This document shows, one piece after another, positions 16,564 through 25,109 of a DNA stretch of 64,000 nt. Position 1 is the first letter of the stretch; each line of letters opens with the position of its first letter. The DNA comes from VAZQ01 sp963841705 (GTDB taxonomy: Bacteria > Pseudomonadota > Alphaproteobacteria > Rhizobiales > Xanthobacteraceae), in assembly GCA_963841705.1 (NCBI GenBank), contig CAWJDY010000063.1, forward strand, positions 62,001 through 126,000, written 5' to 3'. The notes under the pieces were generated by a model, which was not told the DNA's origin, did no database searches, and worked only from the letters and a program-made list of their open reading frames with translations. Position numbers and translations under genes: made by a program.

Positions 16564-16965
16564 CTATTTTTTCCTTCCGATCCAGCAATAACCTTTGCTC
16601 AGCCCGGGTTCACCGCCCGATCGAGCCTTCGCAAGCCAGTGGCACTTCAACCAGGTCGGGCCGGCAGCTACCGCGCGCACATAGTGGGTCTCGCCGCTCC
16701 CTTCGACCTCGATTCCTGTCGTATGCCCGTCATCGAGTGTGATGTCGGGAGGAGGCGCAAAGACATAGGCGACGGAATTGGCCTCGGTCCCGGTATTCTC
16801 GTGCAATTCCAGAACCGGGGTTCTGCACTGCTCGCGATCGCAGATCAGCCGAAAATCCAAGACCGTGACATCCACGACATCGATCGAGCGCTGGGCGAGG
16901 ACAGGCTGCCAAATGAGAACGAAAAGCCCTCCCACCAGGAGCGGTGTGCGTCCTAGCCTTATCAT
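16564..16965 (-). CDS. Hypothetical exported protein
   Basis: 133 residues from the ATG at 16965, beginning with a clear signal peptide (RLGRTPLLVGGLFVLIW, cleavage after PVLAQ). The mature part has two Cys in LICDREQCRT and two near the C-terminus (KCHWLAKA and GYCWIG), compatible with two disulfides in the periplasm. No family recognised. It converges on the Rieske gene, leaving a 37-bp gap. An upstream open extension to 17007 would precede the signal peptide. Confidence 0.7.
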   Translation of the reverse strand: MIRLGRTPLLVGGLFVLIWQPVLAQRSIDVVDVTVLDFRLICDREQCRTPVLELHENTGTEANSVAYVFAPPPDITLDDGHTTGIEVEGSGETHYVRAVAAGPTWLKCHWLAKARSGGEPGLSKGYCWIGRKK

Positions 16966-17095
16966 CTCACAAACGCGGCTTCCGCGATCGACGCTATTCC
17001 AGCACATCTATCCGGCACAATCGGTTCATTTTAAAAAGGACGATCGATTTGGCCTGTTCTCAGTTGCTTGGCTTGGGCTCGAGGAGTGAGCTGAC

Positions 17096-17836
17096 TTATG
17101 CGACGCTTGCAACAATAGCAGCTTCGGCAGCCTTGACCGCCTCGGGCGTTCCGACATGCATCCAGAGGCCTTCCAACCGCACGCCAAACAGTCGGCCCGC
17201 CTGCGCCGAGCGATCGAATAACGGCGACATGGATGAAGGCCCATGCGGCGCCCCGGCGAAGAAAGCAGGCGTAAGAATTGCCGCGCCGGCGTAGACAAAA
17301 GGTGCGATCGCCCGCTCGACGCGCCGCGCCAGCATGCCATCCGGCGTCATGGTGAAGTCGCCGGAGCCGGCATAGCCGATGCTGGATGCCATCGGCGCGA
17401 GAAGAAGCAGCGCGTCCATCCGCGCCGCGTCGAAGCCGCTGGCAAGCAGGGCCAGATTGGGTTTTACCCCGTCCACCCAGATCGTGTCCGAGTTGACATG
17501 AAAGAATGGATTATCGCCCATGAGCGGCAATGCTTTGATAACCCCGCCCGCCGTACCCAGAAGCTCACGGCGTTCGTCCGAGATGATGATCTGCGGCTGC
17601 CGGCGCGATGCCAGATGGCGCTCGATTTGATCGGCGAGGTGATGAATGTTCACGACGGCGCGCGTCACGCCCTGAGCGGCGAGCCGGTCGAGCACGTAAT
17701 CGATGAGGGCCTTCCCGCCGACTTGCACGAGCGGCTTGGGTATCTGACCGCTGAAGGGCCTCATTCGGGTGCCCAGCCCAGCAGCGAGCACCATCGCGCA
17801 TGTGGGTTCGGGCATCCTTTCTGCCGATTCGCTCAT
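17096..17836 (-). CDS. murU: Nucleotidyltransferase, probable N-acetylmuramate-1-phosphate uridylyltransferase MurU
   Basis: 246-residue NTP-transferase with the signature MVLAAGLGTRMRPFSGQIPK followed by PLVQVGGKALIDYVLDRL, and a metal-binding Asp in FFHVNSDTIW. MurU makes UDP-MurNAc from MurNAc-1-P and UTP in the peptidoglycan recycling route found in Pseudomonas and many alphaproteobacteria. Here it lies 16 bp downstream of a gene whose second half is an AmgK-like sugar kinase, exactly the pair needed for that route. Substrate is inferred from this pairing. Confidence 0.85.
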   Translation of the reverse strand: MSESAERMPEPTCAMVLAAGLGTRMRPFSGQIPKPLVQVGGKALIDYVLDRLAAQGVTRAVVNIHHLADQIERHLASRRQPQIIISDERRELLGTAGGVIKALPLMGDNPFFHVNSDTIWVDGVKPNLALLASGFDAARMDALLLLAPMASSIGYAGSGDFTMTPDGMLARRVERAIAPFVYAGAAILTPAFFAGAPHGPSSMSPLFDRSAQAGRLFGVRLEGLWMHVGTPEAVKAAEAAIVASVA

Positions 17837-17852
17837 CTCGGTGCTTCGGGGC

Positions 17853-19406
17853 TCAAACGGCGTTCAAGGCCGGCACGTGGGCAATATACCATGCGCTCAG
17901 CCGCTCGAGTGCGGGGTGACCGAGACAGCGTTGCAGATAGCCCCACACCCGCGGCATGTGGCGGAGATACTGTGGCTTCCCATCGCGCATGTCCAGGCGT
18001 GCGAAGATGCCGAGGATCTTGCTGGCGCGTTGCGCGGCAAGCGTGACGTATATCTTGATGAACCCAGCAGCGTCGAATTCCGGATCAGCTTGGCGCCGGC
18101 CGCGCACATAGCGTCCGAGCAGCGCCAGCTCCATTTGCTCTGCTACATCCACCCGGGCGTCCTGGAGCAGTGAGGCGAGATCGTATGCGGGAGGCCCCAT
18201 CAGGGCGTCCTGAAAGTCCAGGATCCCGATTCGAGCGATTTCGCTGCGGCGCGGCAGCCACAATAAGTTAGGCGAGTGAAAGTCGCGCAACACCCAGGTC
18301 GGGGGTGCATCGATTGCCGGCTGGAGCAGCTCGCGCCACAGCGCGCGAAAGGAATTCCGCTCGCTCTCGGGCATCGTAGTATTCAGGCGCGGCAGGAACC
18401 AATCGAGCAGCAGCTCGGCCTCGATGAGGAACGCATTCATGTCATAATACGGCATGTGGTGCTCGACCCTGGGCGCGACCGGCAATACGTCCGGCAGCCG
18501 TTCCGCGTGCAGCGCAAGGAGAGCGTCGACGGCGGTTTCATACCGCTCCCGGATCGGGATCGAGGGGTCGCCCTGGATCATTTGTTCCTCACCCAGGTCT
18601 TCAAGGATCAGCAGCCCCTGGTCGAGGTCGGCGTGGTAGATTTCAGGTGTCGAGAAACCGTATTGGTGCAGTCCATTGGCGATTGCCACGAACGGAATTA
18701 CGCTGTCTGCAAGATGCGCGATCTCGTTGTAGGGCTTGCCGTCGCGCACTGGCGGGCCGTCGCTGCGGCGCGGCGAATTCATCAGGATGACCCGCTTGTC
18801 TCCAAGCGCAAGGCGCTCGTAGATCCGCGTCGAAGCGTCTCCTTTGAGCCTTGCGCGCAAAGCATCGCTGTAACCGCTCTCGGCGATGAACTGGCGGACC
18901 GCCGCCATGCGGTCCACGCGCGGGCCCAGCTTGCCATAGCCGGTCACGCGCGCGTGGCGGAATTCGAGCTTGAGCTTGGGGGCAAGCGTGAGTGCCACAT
19001 CGATACGGTCGGACGGCAGAAAACCGGCTGCGCGATCTGGCCATTCCAGCAGCACGACCGCTCCATCGGGCAGGTCATCGAAGCCAAGCTCGGCAAGCTC
19101 CGCCGAACCGGAGAGGCGGTACAGGTCGGCATGCACCAGCGGGAACTGCGGCAGATCGTAAGCCTGCACCAAGGTGAAAGTCGGGCTCGGCACTTCCAGC
19201 GACGAGTGGCCCGCGAGATAGCGGATGAGGGCACGTGCGAACATTGTCTTTCCCGCGCCGAGGTCGCCCGACAGGGTCACGAGATCACCGGGCTCGAGGG
19301 AGTTGGCGATGTCGACGGCAAGCCGCTGGGTCGCGTGCTCGTCCGGCAAGGCAACGGAAAAGCTCGACGTCCCTGAGGTAGTCAGGAGCATCGCGGCCAT
19401 CACCAC
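17853..19406 (-). CDS. Fusion: TsaE (t6A ATPase) + AmgK-type anomeric sugar kinase
   Basis: 517 residues in two domains. Residues ~15-155 are TsaE, the ATPase of the tRNA t6A37 complex: Walker A SGDLGAGKTMFARALIRYL, then EVPSPTFTLVQAYDL and HADLYRL, and VLLEWPDRA. Residues ~175-517 are an aminoglycoside-phosphotransferase-like kinase with the catalytic loop VLRDFHSPNLLW and the metal loop ILDFQDALMGPPAYDLASLL, as in AmgK, which phosphorylates MurNAc/GlcNAc at C1. The fusion is widespread in Rhizobiales, so it is probably a stable bifunctional protein. It sits between divL and murU, 13 and 16 bp apart. Confidence 0.92.
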   Translation of the reverse strand: MVMAAMLLTTSGTSSFSVALPDEHATQRLAVDIANSLEPGDLVTLSGDLGAGKTMFARALIRYLAGHSSLEVPSPTFTLVQAYDLPQFPLVHADLYRLSGSAELAELGFDDLPDGAVVLLEWPDRAAGFLPSDRIDVALTLAPKLKLEFRHARVTGYGKLGPRVDRMAAVRQFIAESGYSDALRARLKGDASTRIYERLALGDKRVILMNSPRRSDGPPVRDGKPYNEIAHLADSVIPFVAIANGLHQYGFSTPEIYHADLDQGLLILEDLGEEQMIQGDPSIPIRERYETAVDALLALHAERLPDVLPVAPRVEHHMPYYDMNAFLIEAELLLDWFLPRLNTTMPESERNSFRALWRELLQPAIDAPPTWVLRDFHSPNLLWLPRRSEIARIGILDFQDALMGPPAYDLASLLQDARVDVAEQMELALLGRYVRGRRQADPEFDAAGFIKIYVTLAAQRASKILGIFARLDMRDGKPQYLRHMPRVWGYLQRCLGHPALERLSAWYIAHVPALNAV

Positions 19407-19419
19407 AATCCAGCCGATC

Positions 19420-21972
19420 TCAAGCCGCAGATCGGCTGGCGCCGTGATCGAGGGGGAATATGCACGTCACAGTGGTACCGCGCCCGACCGTCGATTCCAG
19501 CGCGATTGAACCGCCATGCAGCTCGACGAACGAGCGCACCAGCGAGAGACCGAGTCCCGTGCCGCGGTGGTGTGAGCCGAGAGAATGCGTTTCGAACCAA
19601 TCGAATACCTTGTTCTGTACATCGGCGGGAATACCGGGCCCGCGGTCGGTGACTGAGAATTCGAGGGCATCCTTGCGCCTTTGGGCGGTCAGGGTAACGG
19701 TCTCCCCGGAGGGCGAAAAGCCCACGGCATTCGCCAGCAGATTGAACAGCGATTGTCGCACGCGGCGCTCGTCCCCGATGAAGCCGCCGATGTCCGGCGC
19801 AGCGCGGATTTCAAGCCTGATCCCATTCTTGATCAGGCGGTCCTGCACCCCTTCGGCGGCTGCTTCCATGGTCTTGCGAACATCCACAGGACCGAGATTG
19901 AGCGTCATCGCGCCCGCGTCGATTGTCGCGAGATCGAGGATGTTGTTGATGATGGCGAGCAGCGCATTGGTGGATACCGTAATGTAGCTCAGATATTCCC
20001 GCTGTTTATCCGTGAGTGGCCCGGTAAGAGGGTCGCCCAGGAAGTATGCAAAGCCGATGATGTTGGTCAGCGGCGAGCGCAGCTCATACGAAACGTGGTG
20101 CACAAAATCGATCTTGAGCTTGTCAGCGGCTTCCAAGGCTTCATTTCGCTCACGCAGGGCACGCTCGACGTTGACCGTGTCGGTGACGTCCTGGAAGGTG
20201 AGCAGGGTGGCTCCATCGGGCAGCGGCATGGCGGCGCAATCGACGACATTGCCGTCGCGGCACTCGATTCGACCGACCACCGGCTCACGATCATCGATGG
20301 CGGTGATCATCGCACGTAGCCGCTGCCAGACCGGATGCTCGCCATGCAATGGACGGCAGGCGGTGCTCACCGTCTCGATGTGCGGCCGTCGCGCAAGCAT
20401 CTCCGGGTCGAGCCGCCACATGCGACCAAAGACCGGATTATGCAGCCGCATGCGACCGTCACTGCCAAAGACCGCCACCGCCTCCGTGAGATTATCCAGG
20501 GTCTCGCCTTGCACCCGGATGAGGGCGTCGTACCGTCTCTCCAAATCAAGCCGTTCCGTTACGTCCTCAAAAAGATAAATAACTCCGCCCTCGGGATTAG
20601 GAGTCGTAACCACCCGCATCGTCCGCCCGTCGGGTAGATGCCACGTGTGCTCCTTCGCCTCGACTGCCCTATAGGCCTCGTGCAATGTGCTTTTCCATTG
20701 CCGGAAATCCTGCTCGTCGGGCAGCCTTCGGGCAGCACGCAAGCGGTCGAGCACAGCCGAATCGGTCGGTCCTCCGTCGAGGAATTCAACGCCAAGGTCC
20801 CATAGCGAGCGGTATGCGGCATTATAAAAGCTCAGCCGTTGATTGGACCCGAAAATGGCGACCCCGGTTGCCAGCTGATCCAGGGTGCGGCGGTGGGCAT
20901 CAACCATGCGCCTGAGCTCGGCGCGCATGAACTCCACTTCGGTTGCGTCGATGGCGATGCCGGCGCTCCCGCCACTGACGGGTACGCAGGTCACGTCGAG
21001 CGTCCGGCGCTCTCCTGCGACAATAGCGGCAAGCCGTCCGGAATAGGGCTGTGCCAACTCATGGGCACTCAGGAGCTCTGCGCGCGCAGCTCGTTCGAAC
21101 AGCTCGGTTGCTTGCTCAACGGCCTCCTCGCCGGTCCTCGCCTCGACCGCGTGAGCGTAGGCTTGATTGACGGAGACGAGCTTGCCGGAAGAATCCCGGT
21201 GCCAAACGGGCGCAGGAATGGCCTCGATGAGCGCGCGAATGGCTGCCGCGTCTTCGATCTGCTTGCGATGACGTTGCGTCAATTCGGCCAGCTCATATTT
21301 GATGCCGCTGACCTCGCGCAGCCGCACAATGGCGCGTCCTCCGACGACCAGGCCTTCGGCTTCCACCACCCGGTTGGCCAATGTGGAGACCGTCATCGCG
21401 AAGCTCACGCCGCGAGCACGCAAAGCATCGACCGAACGCTCCATGTCCTGCGCTGGTTGTGGTTCGAGCCAGCTGTCAAACGATAAAATGCGCTGGCGAA
21501 CGTCGATGCCGATCACGGCGGGGGCATTGCCGATGATTTCGGCCTCCTCTGCCCCGGCCGACCAAACAATCAGGATCTGCGGCTCCGACAGGAGCAGCGC
21601 ATAGGCGCGATCGATCGCGGCGCGAGACGCCATCGCCTCGTCGCGGGCAGAGGCAGTCATCGCAGCAAACCGTCGGCGCGTGCGCACGAGCAGAATCGCG
21701 GTAACGACGGCAAAGCACAGAATGCCCAGCGTGAGCGTCAGAGCGGCGATCTCATGCCGATCAAGCAGCAGGAGCGCGGAGACATATGCGCCAATGGTCA
21801 AGCCATCGAATCCGGGGCCAGCCGCCTCGGCGCAGCTGGATCCAAACGAACACACACCAGCAATGGCTAAGGCAGGGACTACAAGCAATCCGTTCCGCTG
21901 CGGACAAGCTTTCAAGCTGCCCACGGTTGTCCGGATCGTGTCCGGCATCCCGCTTGCCCCCAATCGCCGCAT
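19420..21972 (-). CDS. divL: DivL-type PAS sensor kinase homologue with Tyr in place of the phospho-accepting His
   Basis: 850 residues: two N-terminal hydrophobic segments (about 28-45 and 75-96), several PAS-like regions between about 240 and 600, then HisKA and HATPase_c domains. The dimerisation box reads HVSYELRSPLTNIIGF, with Tyr629 (codon 20086-20088, TAT) where kinases have His. The ATP-binding boxes are present: N-box LFNLLANAVGFSP near 742-754, DRGPGIP near 776 and GTGLGLSL near 804. Caulobacter DivL has the same substitution (Tyr550) and regulates the CckA/CtrA cell-cycle pathway rather than acting as an ordinary kinase. ATG starts at 21972 and 21948 are both possible. Confidence 0.88.
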   Translation of the reverse strand: MRRLGASGMPDTIRTTVGSLKACPQRNGLLVVPALAIAGVCSFGSSCAEAAGPGFDGLTIGAYVSALLLLDRHEIAALTLTLGILCFAVVTAILLVRTRRRFAAMTASARDEAMASRAAIDRAYALLLSEPQILIVWSAGAEEAEIIGNAPAVIGIDVRQRILSFDSWLEPQPAQDMERSVDALRARGVSFAMTVSTLANRVVEAEGLVVGGRAIVRLREVSGIKYELAELTQRHRKQIEDAAAIRALIEAIPAPVWHRDSSGKLVSVNQAYAHAVEARTGEEAVEQATELFERAARAELLSAHELAQPYSGRLAAIVAGERRTLDVTCVPVSGGSAGIAIDATEVEFMRAELRRMVDAHRRTLDQLATGVAIFGSNQRLSFYNAAYRSLWDLGVEFLDGGPTDSAVLDRLRAARRLPDEQDFRQWKSTLHEAYRAVEAKEHTWHLPDGRTMRVVTTPNPEGGVIYLFEDVTERLDLERRYDALIRVQGETLDNLTEAVAVFGSDGRMRLHNPVFGRMWRLDPEMLARRPHIETVSTACRPLHGEHPVWQRLRAMITAIDDREPVVGRIECRDGNVVDCAAMPLPDGATLLTFQDVTDTVNVERALRERNEALEAADKLKIDFVHHVSYELRSPLTNIIGFAYFLGDPLTGPLTDKQREYLSYITVSTNALLAIINNILDLATIDAGAMTLNLGPVDVRKTMEAAAEGVQDRLIKNGIRLEIRAAPDIGGFIGDERRVRQSLFNLLANAVGFSPSGETVTLTAQRRKDALEFSVTDRGPGIPADVQNKVFDWFETHSLGSHHRGTGLGLSLVRSFVELHGGSIALESTVGRGTTVTCIFPLDHGASRSAA

Positions 21973-22006
21973 TTACCGGGGTCGATGACCGCCGGCTTCG
22001 GAGGGT

Positions 22007-22036
22007 CATGTGGCGGCCGGCCTGGGCCGCCACATG
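22007..22036. repeat. Perfect 12-bp inverted repeat (6-nt loop)
   Basis: Arms CATGTGGCGGCC (22007-22018) and GGCCGCCACATG (22025-22036) are exact reverse complements. It lies between the aldolase stop (22192) and the divL start (21972), 34 bp upstream of divL. No T-run follows on either strand, so it is not a standard intrinsic terminator; it could be an mRNA processing/stability hairpin or an operator. The rest of the 219-bp gap shows no gene. Confidence 0.8.
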
Positions 22037-22191
22037 CCTGCGCGAATCAAGTCACTTTACCTCTAACGCAGATTCGGCGGTACGAGTCCAGATCGTGAAC
22101 AAGGCGGATGACAGACGCCGGTGGACAGACGACGGACTTCGGGCGCGTGGGAGCGGTGCGCTCATGACCGTCGCCTCTGCGTCGTTCACCT

Positions 22192-23052
22192 CTAGCGCTG
22201 CGCCAGCTTCAAGCCTTTCTCCAGAGCAACGTAGCTGCGTACCGGCGCCGCCATCAGGAAGCGATAACCCTCGCCCAGGACGCGCTCGACATTGCTTGCA
22301 TCGACGTGGGGATGACCCACTACAACGTTGTGCTCCTTACAGGTGTTGACGACGCGCGCCATCCATTTCAGGACTTCCGGGTGCTCGTACTGCCGGGGAT
22401 AGCCTAGCTCCTGGGAGAGATCGCCCTCTCCAATCAGGATTGCGCCTATCCCAGGGACTTTCTTGAGAATGTCAGGGAGCGCTTCAATGCCGCGGGTATC
22501 CTCCATCATCAGGAGGACGAAAATCTCGCCCCTGGGATTGAGGGGCCAGACATCCGCGCGGTCATAGTACTCCTGTTGCGAGAGCCCCCAGTAGCGTACC
22601 GCGGCCGTCGGACCGTCACCTCGTATGCCGGCAGGCTCATAAGCCGGGGCGGTCTTCAGCCGCGGGTATCGGCATGCGGCGACCGCGTTGCAGGCCTCCT
22701 CGACCGAAGAAATGTGCGGCCACACGATGCCATAGACTCCGAGGTCCAGTGCCTGCTTGGCATGAAACTGCGCCTTCTCCGATCCATTCGGCGGAATTCG
22801 CACCATCGGAGTGACCCCTGGTGCAGGCGAGCCGGCCTTCACGATCTGGGCGCGATTGAGCATGTACTGCAGGCCGTCCCGCAATGCCCTTATGTCCCAA
22901 GGATTGTGCTCCATCTCGAAGACGATGCCGTCGTACTTGGCCGTGGCCATTGCAATAGCGGTCTCCGGATCGGCCTGGCAGAAGGACGCAAATGCCGGCT
23001 TCCCGGATTCGAGGGCGCGGATCACGCCGTTGAGACGCGGAATGTCAGCCAT
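22192..23052 (-). CDS. HpcH/HpaI-family aldolase
   Basis: 286-residue class II pyruvate aldolase of the HpcH/HpaI/citrate-lyase type. Visible motifs: KYDGIVFEMEHNPWDI near residues 39-54, VRIPPNG near 85, ALDLGVYGIVWPHISSVEEA (metal-binding Glu/Asp region), VLLMMEDTRGIEALPDIL and ILIGEGDLSQELG with the second acidic ligand. Such enzymes cleave or form 4-hydroxy-2-oxoacids. It is divergent from the VOC-cupin-LigJ genes, 169 bp away, and may act in the same pathway, for instance on the tricarboxylic product of the LigJ-like hydratase; that is inference. Confidence 0.87.
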   Translation of the reverse strand: MADIPRLNGVIRALESGKPAFASFCQADPETAIAMATAKYDGIVFEMEHNPWDIRALRDGLQYMLNRAQIVKAGSPAPGVTPMVRIPPNGSEKAQFHAKQALDLGVYGIVWPHISSVEEACNAVAACRYPRLKTAPAYEPAGIRGDGPTAAVRYWGLSQQEYYDRADVWPLNPRGEIFVLLMMEDTRGIEALPDILKKVPGIGAILIGEGDLSQELGYPRQYEHPEVLKWMARVVNTCKEHNVVVGHPHVDASNVERVLGEGYRFLMAAPVRSYVALEKGLKLAQR

Positions 23053-23221
23053 GGTGCTCCTTGCGATCGTTACTTGCGGTGTGAAATTCTACAACAAATC
23101 CGGGCTGAGATCCGGCAGGCTTCCTCCCGCCGCATCATTCGGGCCCGGACGGGCGCCAACGACTACCATCTCGTCGCAGCACTTCCTATCTTGGAATAGG
23201 CAAGAGCAAGGCGCATACCCC

Positions 23222-23584
23222 ATGACCATCGTACTCGACCACACCATCGTCCCCGCTCACGACAAGGAAGCATCGGCCCGGTTTCTCGCGCGAATTCTGG
23301 GTTTGCGCTATGCTGGCGCGGTATCCCACTTTGCTCCGGTGCAAATCAACGACACGCTTACCCTGGACTTCGATGATGACACGCAATTCGAAAGTCATCA
23401 CTATGCCTTCAAGGTCGACGAGGCGGAGTTTGATGGAATTTACGAGCGGGTGCGCGCTGAAGGCATTTCGTATGGCAGCGGACCGCGTTCCCTGGACGAC
23501 ATGAAGATCAATCGCCGCGGCGGCGGACGGGGTTTTTATTTTCGCGATCCGAACGGCCACGTCATGGAGGTGCTTACGGCATAG
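23222..23584 (+). CDS. VOC-fold (glyoxalase/dioxygenase superfamily) protein
   Basis: 120 residues with the paired beta-alpha-beta-beta-beta modules of the vicinal-oxygen-chelate fold. It opens LDHTIVPAHDKEASARFLAR (first metal His), has HHYAFKVDEAEFDGI in the middle and closes FYFRDPNGHVMEVLT, with the C-terminal metal Glu. Catalytic role unknown: members include dioxygenases, isomerases and resistance proteins. The ATG at 23222 lies about 10 nt after AAGG. The cupin starts 2 nt after its stop, so the two are co-translated. Confidence 0.85.
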   Translation: MTIVLDHTIVPAHDKEASARFLARILGLRYAGAVSHFAPVQINDTLTLDFDDDTQFESHHYAFKVDEAEFDGIYERVRAEGISYGSGPRSLDDMKINRRGGGRGFYFRDPNGHVMEVLTA

Positions 23585-23586
23585 TC

Positions 23587-23922
23587 ATGGCTGCGGTGAA
23601 GGATGCAAGCGGGCTGTACGAGGTTGAGCGCCGGGCGTATCACGCTGCCCGTCCGGGCTTCCGCATCGCGGAGTTGCAGATCAGCCCCACGCAGCATGTT
23701 CCTTGGCACTATCACAGCAATGTCCAGGACACTTTCTACGTTGTCGAGGGTGCGATCCGCATCTTCCTGCAAGACCCGAAAGAGCAGGTACTGGTCGAGC
23801 GGGGCCAGACCTTTTCCGTTCCACCGAGGCGACCGCACCTCGTCACCAATGCCGGAAATGCATCTGCGGTGTTTCTCGTGCTCCAGGGCATCGGTGAGTA
23901 CGATTTCGTTCCCCTCGTCTGA
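23587..23922 (+). CDS. Cupin-domain protein
   Basis: 111-residue single-domain cupin. Motif 1 is seen in HVPWHYHSNVQDTFYVVEG (two His and a downstream Glu-like position), and motif 2 in FSVPPRRPHLVTNAG with its His, so a metal site is plausible. Substrate unknown. It lies 2 bp after the VOC gene and 146 bp before the LigJ-like gene, suggesting a small catabolic operon. Confidence 0.85.
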   Translation: MAAVKDASGLYEVERRAYHAARPGFRIAELQISPTQHVPWHYHSNVQDTFYVVEGAIRIFLQDPKEQVLVERGQTFSVPPRRPHLVTNAGNASAVFLVLQGIGEYDFVPLV

Positions 23923-24068
23923 ATTTTCGTTGTTGGCGCAAAATTCCGATCCAGCGTTACATCGCTCGGTTAGGGACCCGACGGTCGCGGTATCGCGCTA
24001 TTTGACAATCCCAAAGCGCGGTCCGTAGCATCGGCCGCCTTTCTTCCACCCCTTGCCTCGACGGTGTC

Positions 24069-25106
24069 ATGATCATCGATTGTCACGGCCACTACACAAC
24101 GGAGCCGAAGGATCTGCTGCGATGGCGCAAGGAGCAGATCGATAATCTGACCGCTCCTTCCAAGCAGCCTCCAAAGGCGTCGCTCAAGGTAAGTGACGAT
24201 GAAGTCCGCGAAAGCCTCGAAGGCGCCCAACTCAAGCTGCAGCGCGAGCGCGGCACCGACGTCACGATTTTTTCCCCACGGGCGATGGGGATGAGTCACC
24301 ACATCGGCGATTTCAGCGTAAGCCTTGCCTGGTCGCAGCTGTGCAATGAAATGATCCATCGCGTCTGCACCCTCTATCCCAACAATTTCATCGGTGTATG
24401 CCAGTTGCCGCAATCCCCCGGAGTCTCTCCCGACAGCTGCATCGACGAGCTTGAGCGGTGCGTGACCGAATTCGGTTTCGTCGGTTGCAATCTCAACCCC
24501 GATCCGTCAGGCGGTCACTGGACCGCCCCGCCCCTGACCGACCGATGGTGGTATAAGTTCTACGAGAAGATGGTCGAGCTCGACGTCCCGGCAATGATCC
24601 ACGTCAGCGCGTCATGCAATCCGTGCTTCCACGGAACCGGTGCGCACTATATCAACGCTGACACCACCGCCTTCATGCAGTTGATCATGGGCGACCTGTT
24701 CAAGGATTTCCCGACCCTCAAGCTGATCATTCCCCACGGAGGAGGAGCCGTGCCCTACCATTGGGGACGTTATCGCGGACTGGCGCTCAATAACAAGCGC
24801 CCCCCGCTCGACGAAATGATGAAAGACAATGTCTGGTTCGACACCTGCGTTTATCACCAACCCGGCGTCAATCTCCTGACCGAAGTCGTACCTATCAGCA
24901 ATATCCTATTCGCCTCCGAGATGGTAGGCGCGGTGCGCGGGATCGACCCACAGACGGGATATGATTTCGACGACACCAAGCGCTACGTCGACCATGCGCC
25001 GGGCCTTTCGCCTGAGGACAAGAAGAAGATTCTCGAGAAGAATGCGCTACGCGCCTATCCTCGCCTGAAGAACAAGCTGGAGCGGCGGGCCGCGACGAAC
25101 ACTTAA
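24069..25106 (+). CDS. LigJ-like 4-oxalomesaconate hydratase (amidohydrolase superfamily)
   Basis: 345 residues starting MIIDCHGHYTTEPKDLLRW, the metal-binding HxH of amidohydrolases, with FSPRAMGMSHHIGDF, NLNPDPSGGHWTAPPLTDRW, PAMIHVSASCNPCFHGTG and IPHGGGAVPYHWGR. These long motifs match my memory of Sphingobium LigJ, which hydrates 4-oxalomesaconate in the protocatechuate/gallate 4,5-cleavage pathway. Length is right. No ligAB, ligC or ligI is nearby. Neighbouring VOC, cupin and aldolase genes are compatible with an aromatic-acid or related tricarboxylate route. It converges on rrf2 with a 3-bp gap. Confidence 0.85.
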   Translation: MIIDCHGHYTTEPKDLLRWRKEQIDNLTAPSKQPPKASLKVSDDEVRESLEGAQLKLQRERGTDVTIFSPRAMGMSHHIGDFSVSLAWSQLCNEMIHRVCTLYPNNFIGVCQLPQSPGVSPDSCIDELERCVTEFGFVGCNLNPDPSGGHWTAPPLTDRWWYKFYEKMVELDVPAMIHVSASCNPCFHGTGAHYINADTTAFMQLIMGDLFKDFPTLKLIIPHGGGAVPYHWGRYRGLALNNKRPPLDEMMKDNVWFDTCVYHQPGVNLLTEVVPISNILFASEMVGAVRGIDPQTGYDFDDTKRYVDHAPGLSPEDKKKILEKNALRAYPRLKNKLERRAATNT

Positions 25107-25109
25107 GCG

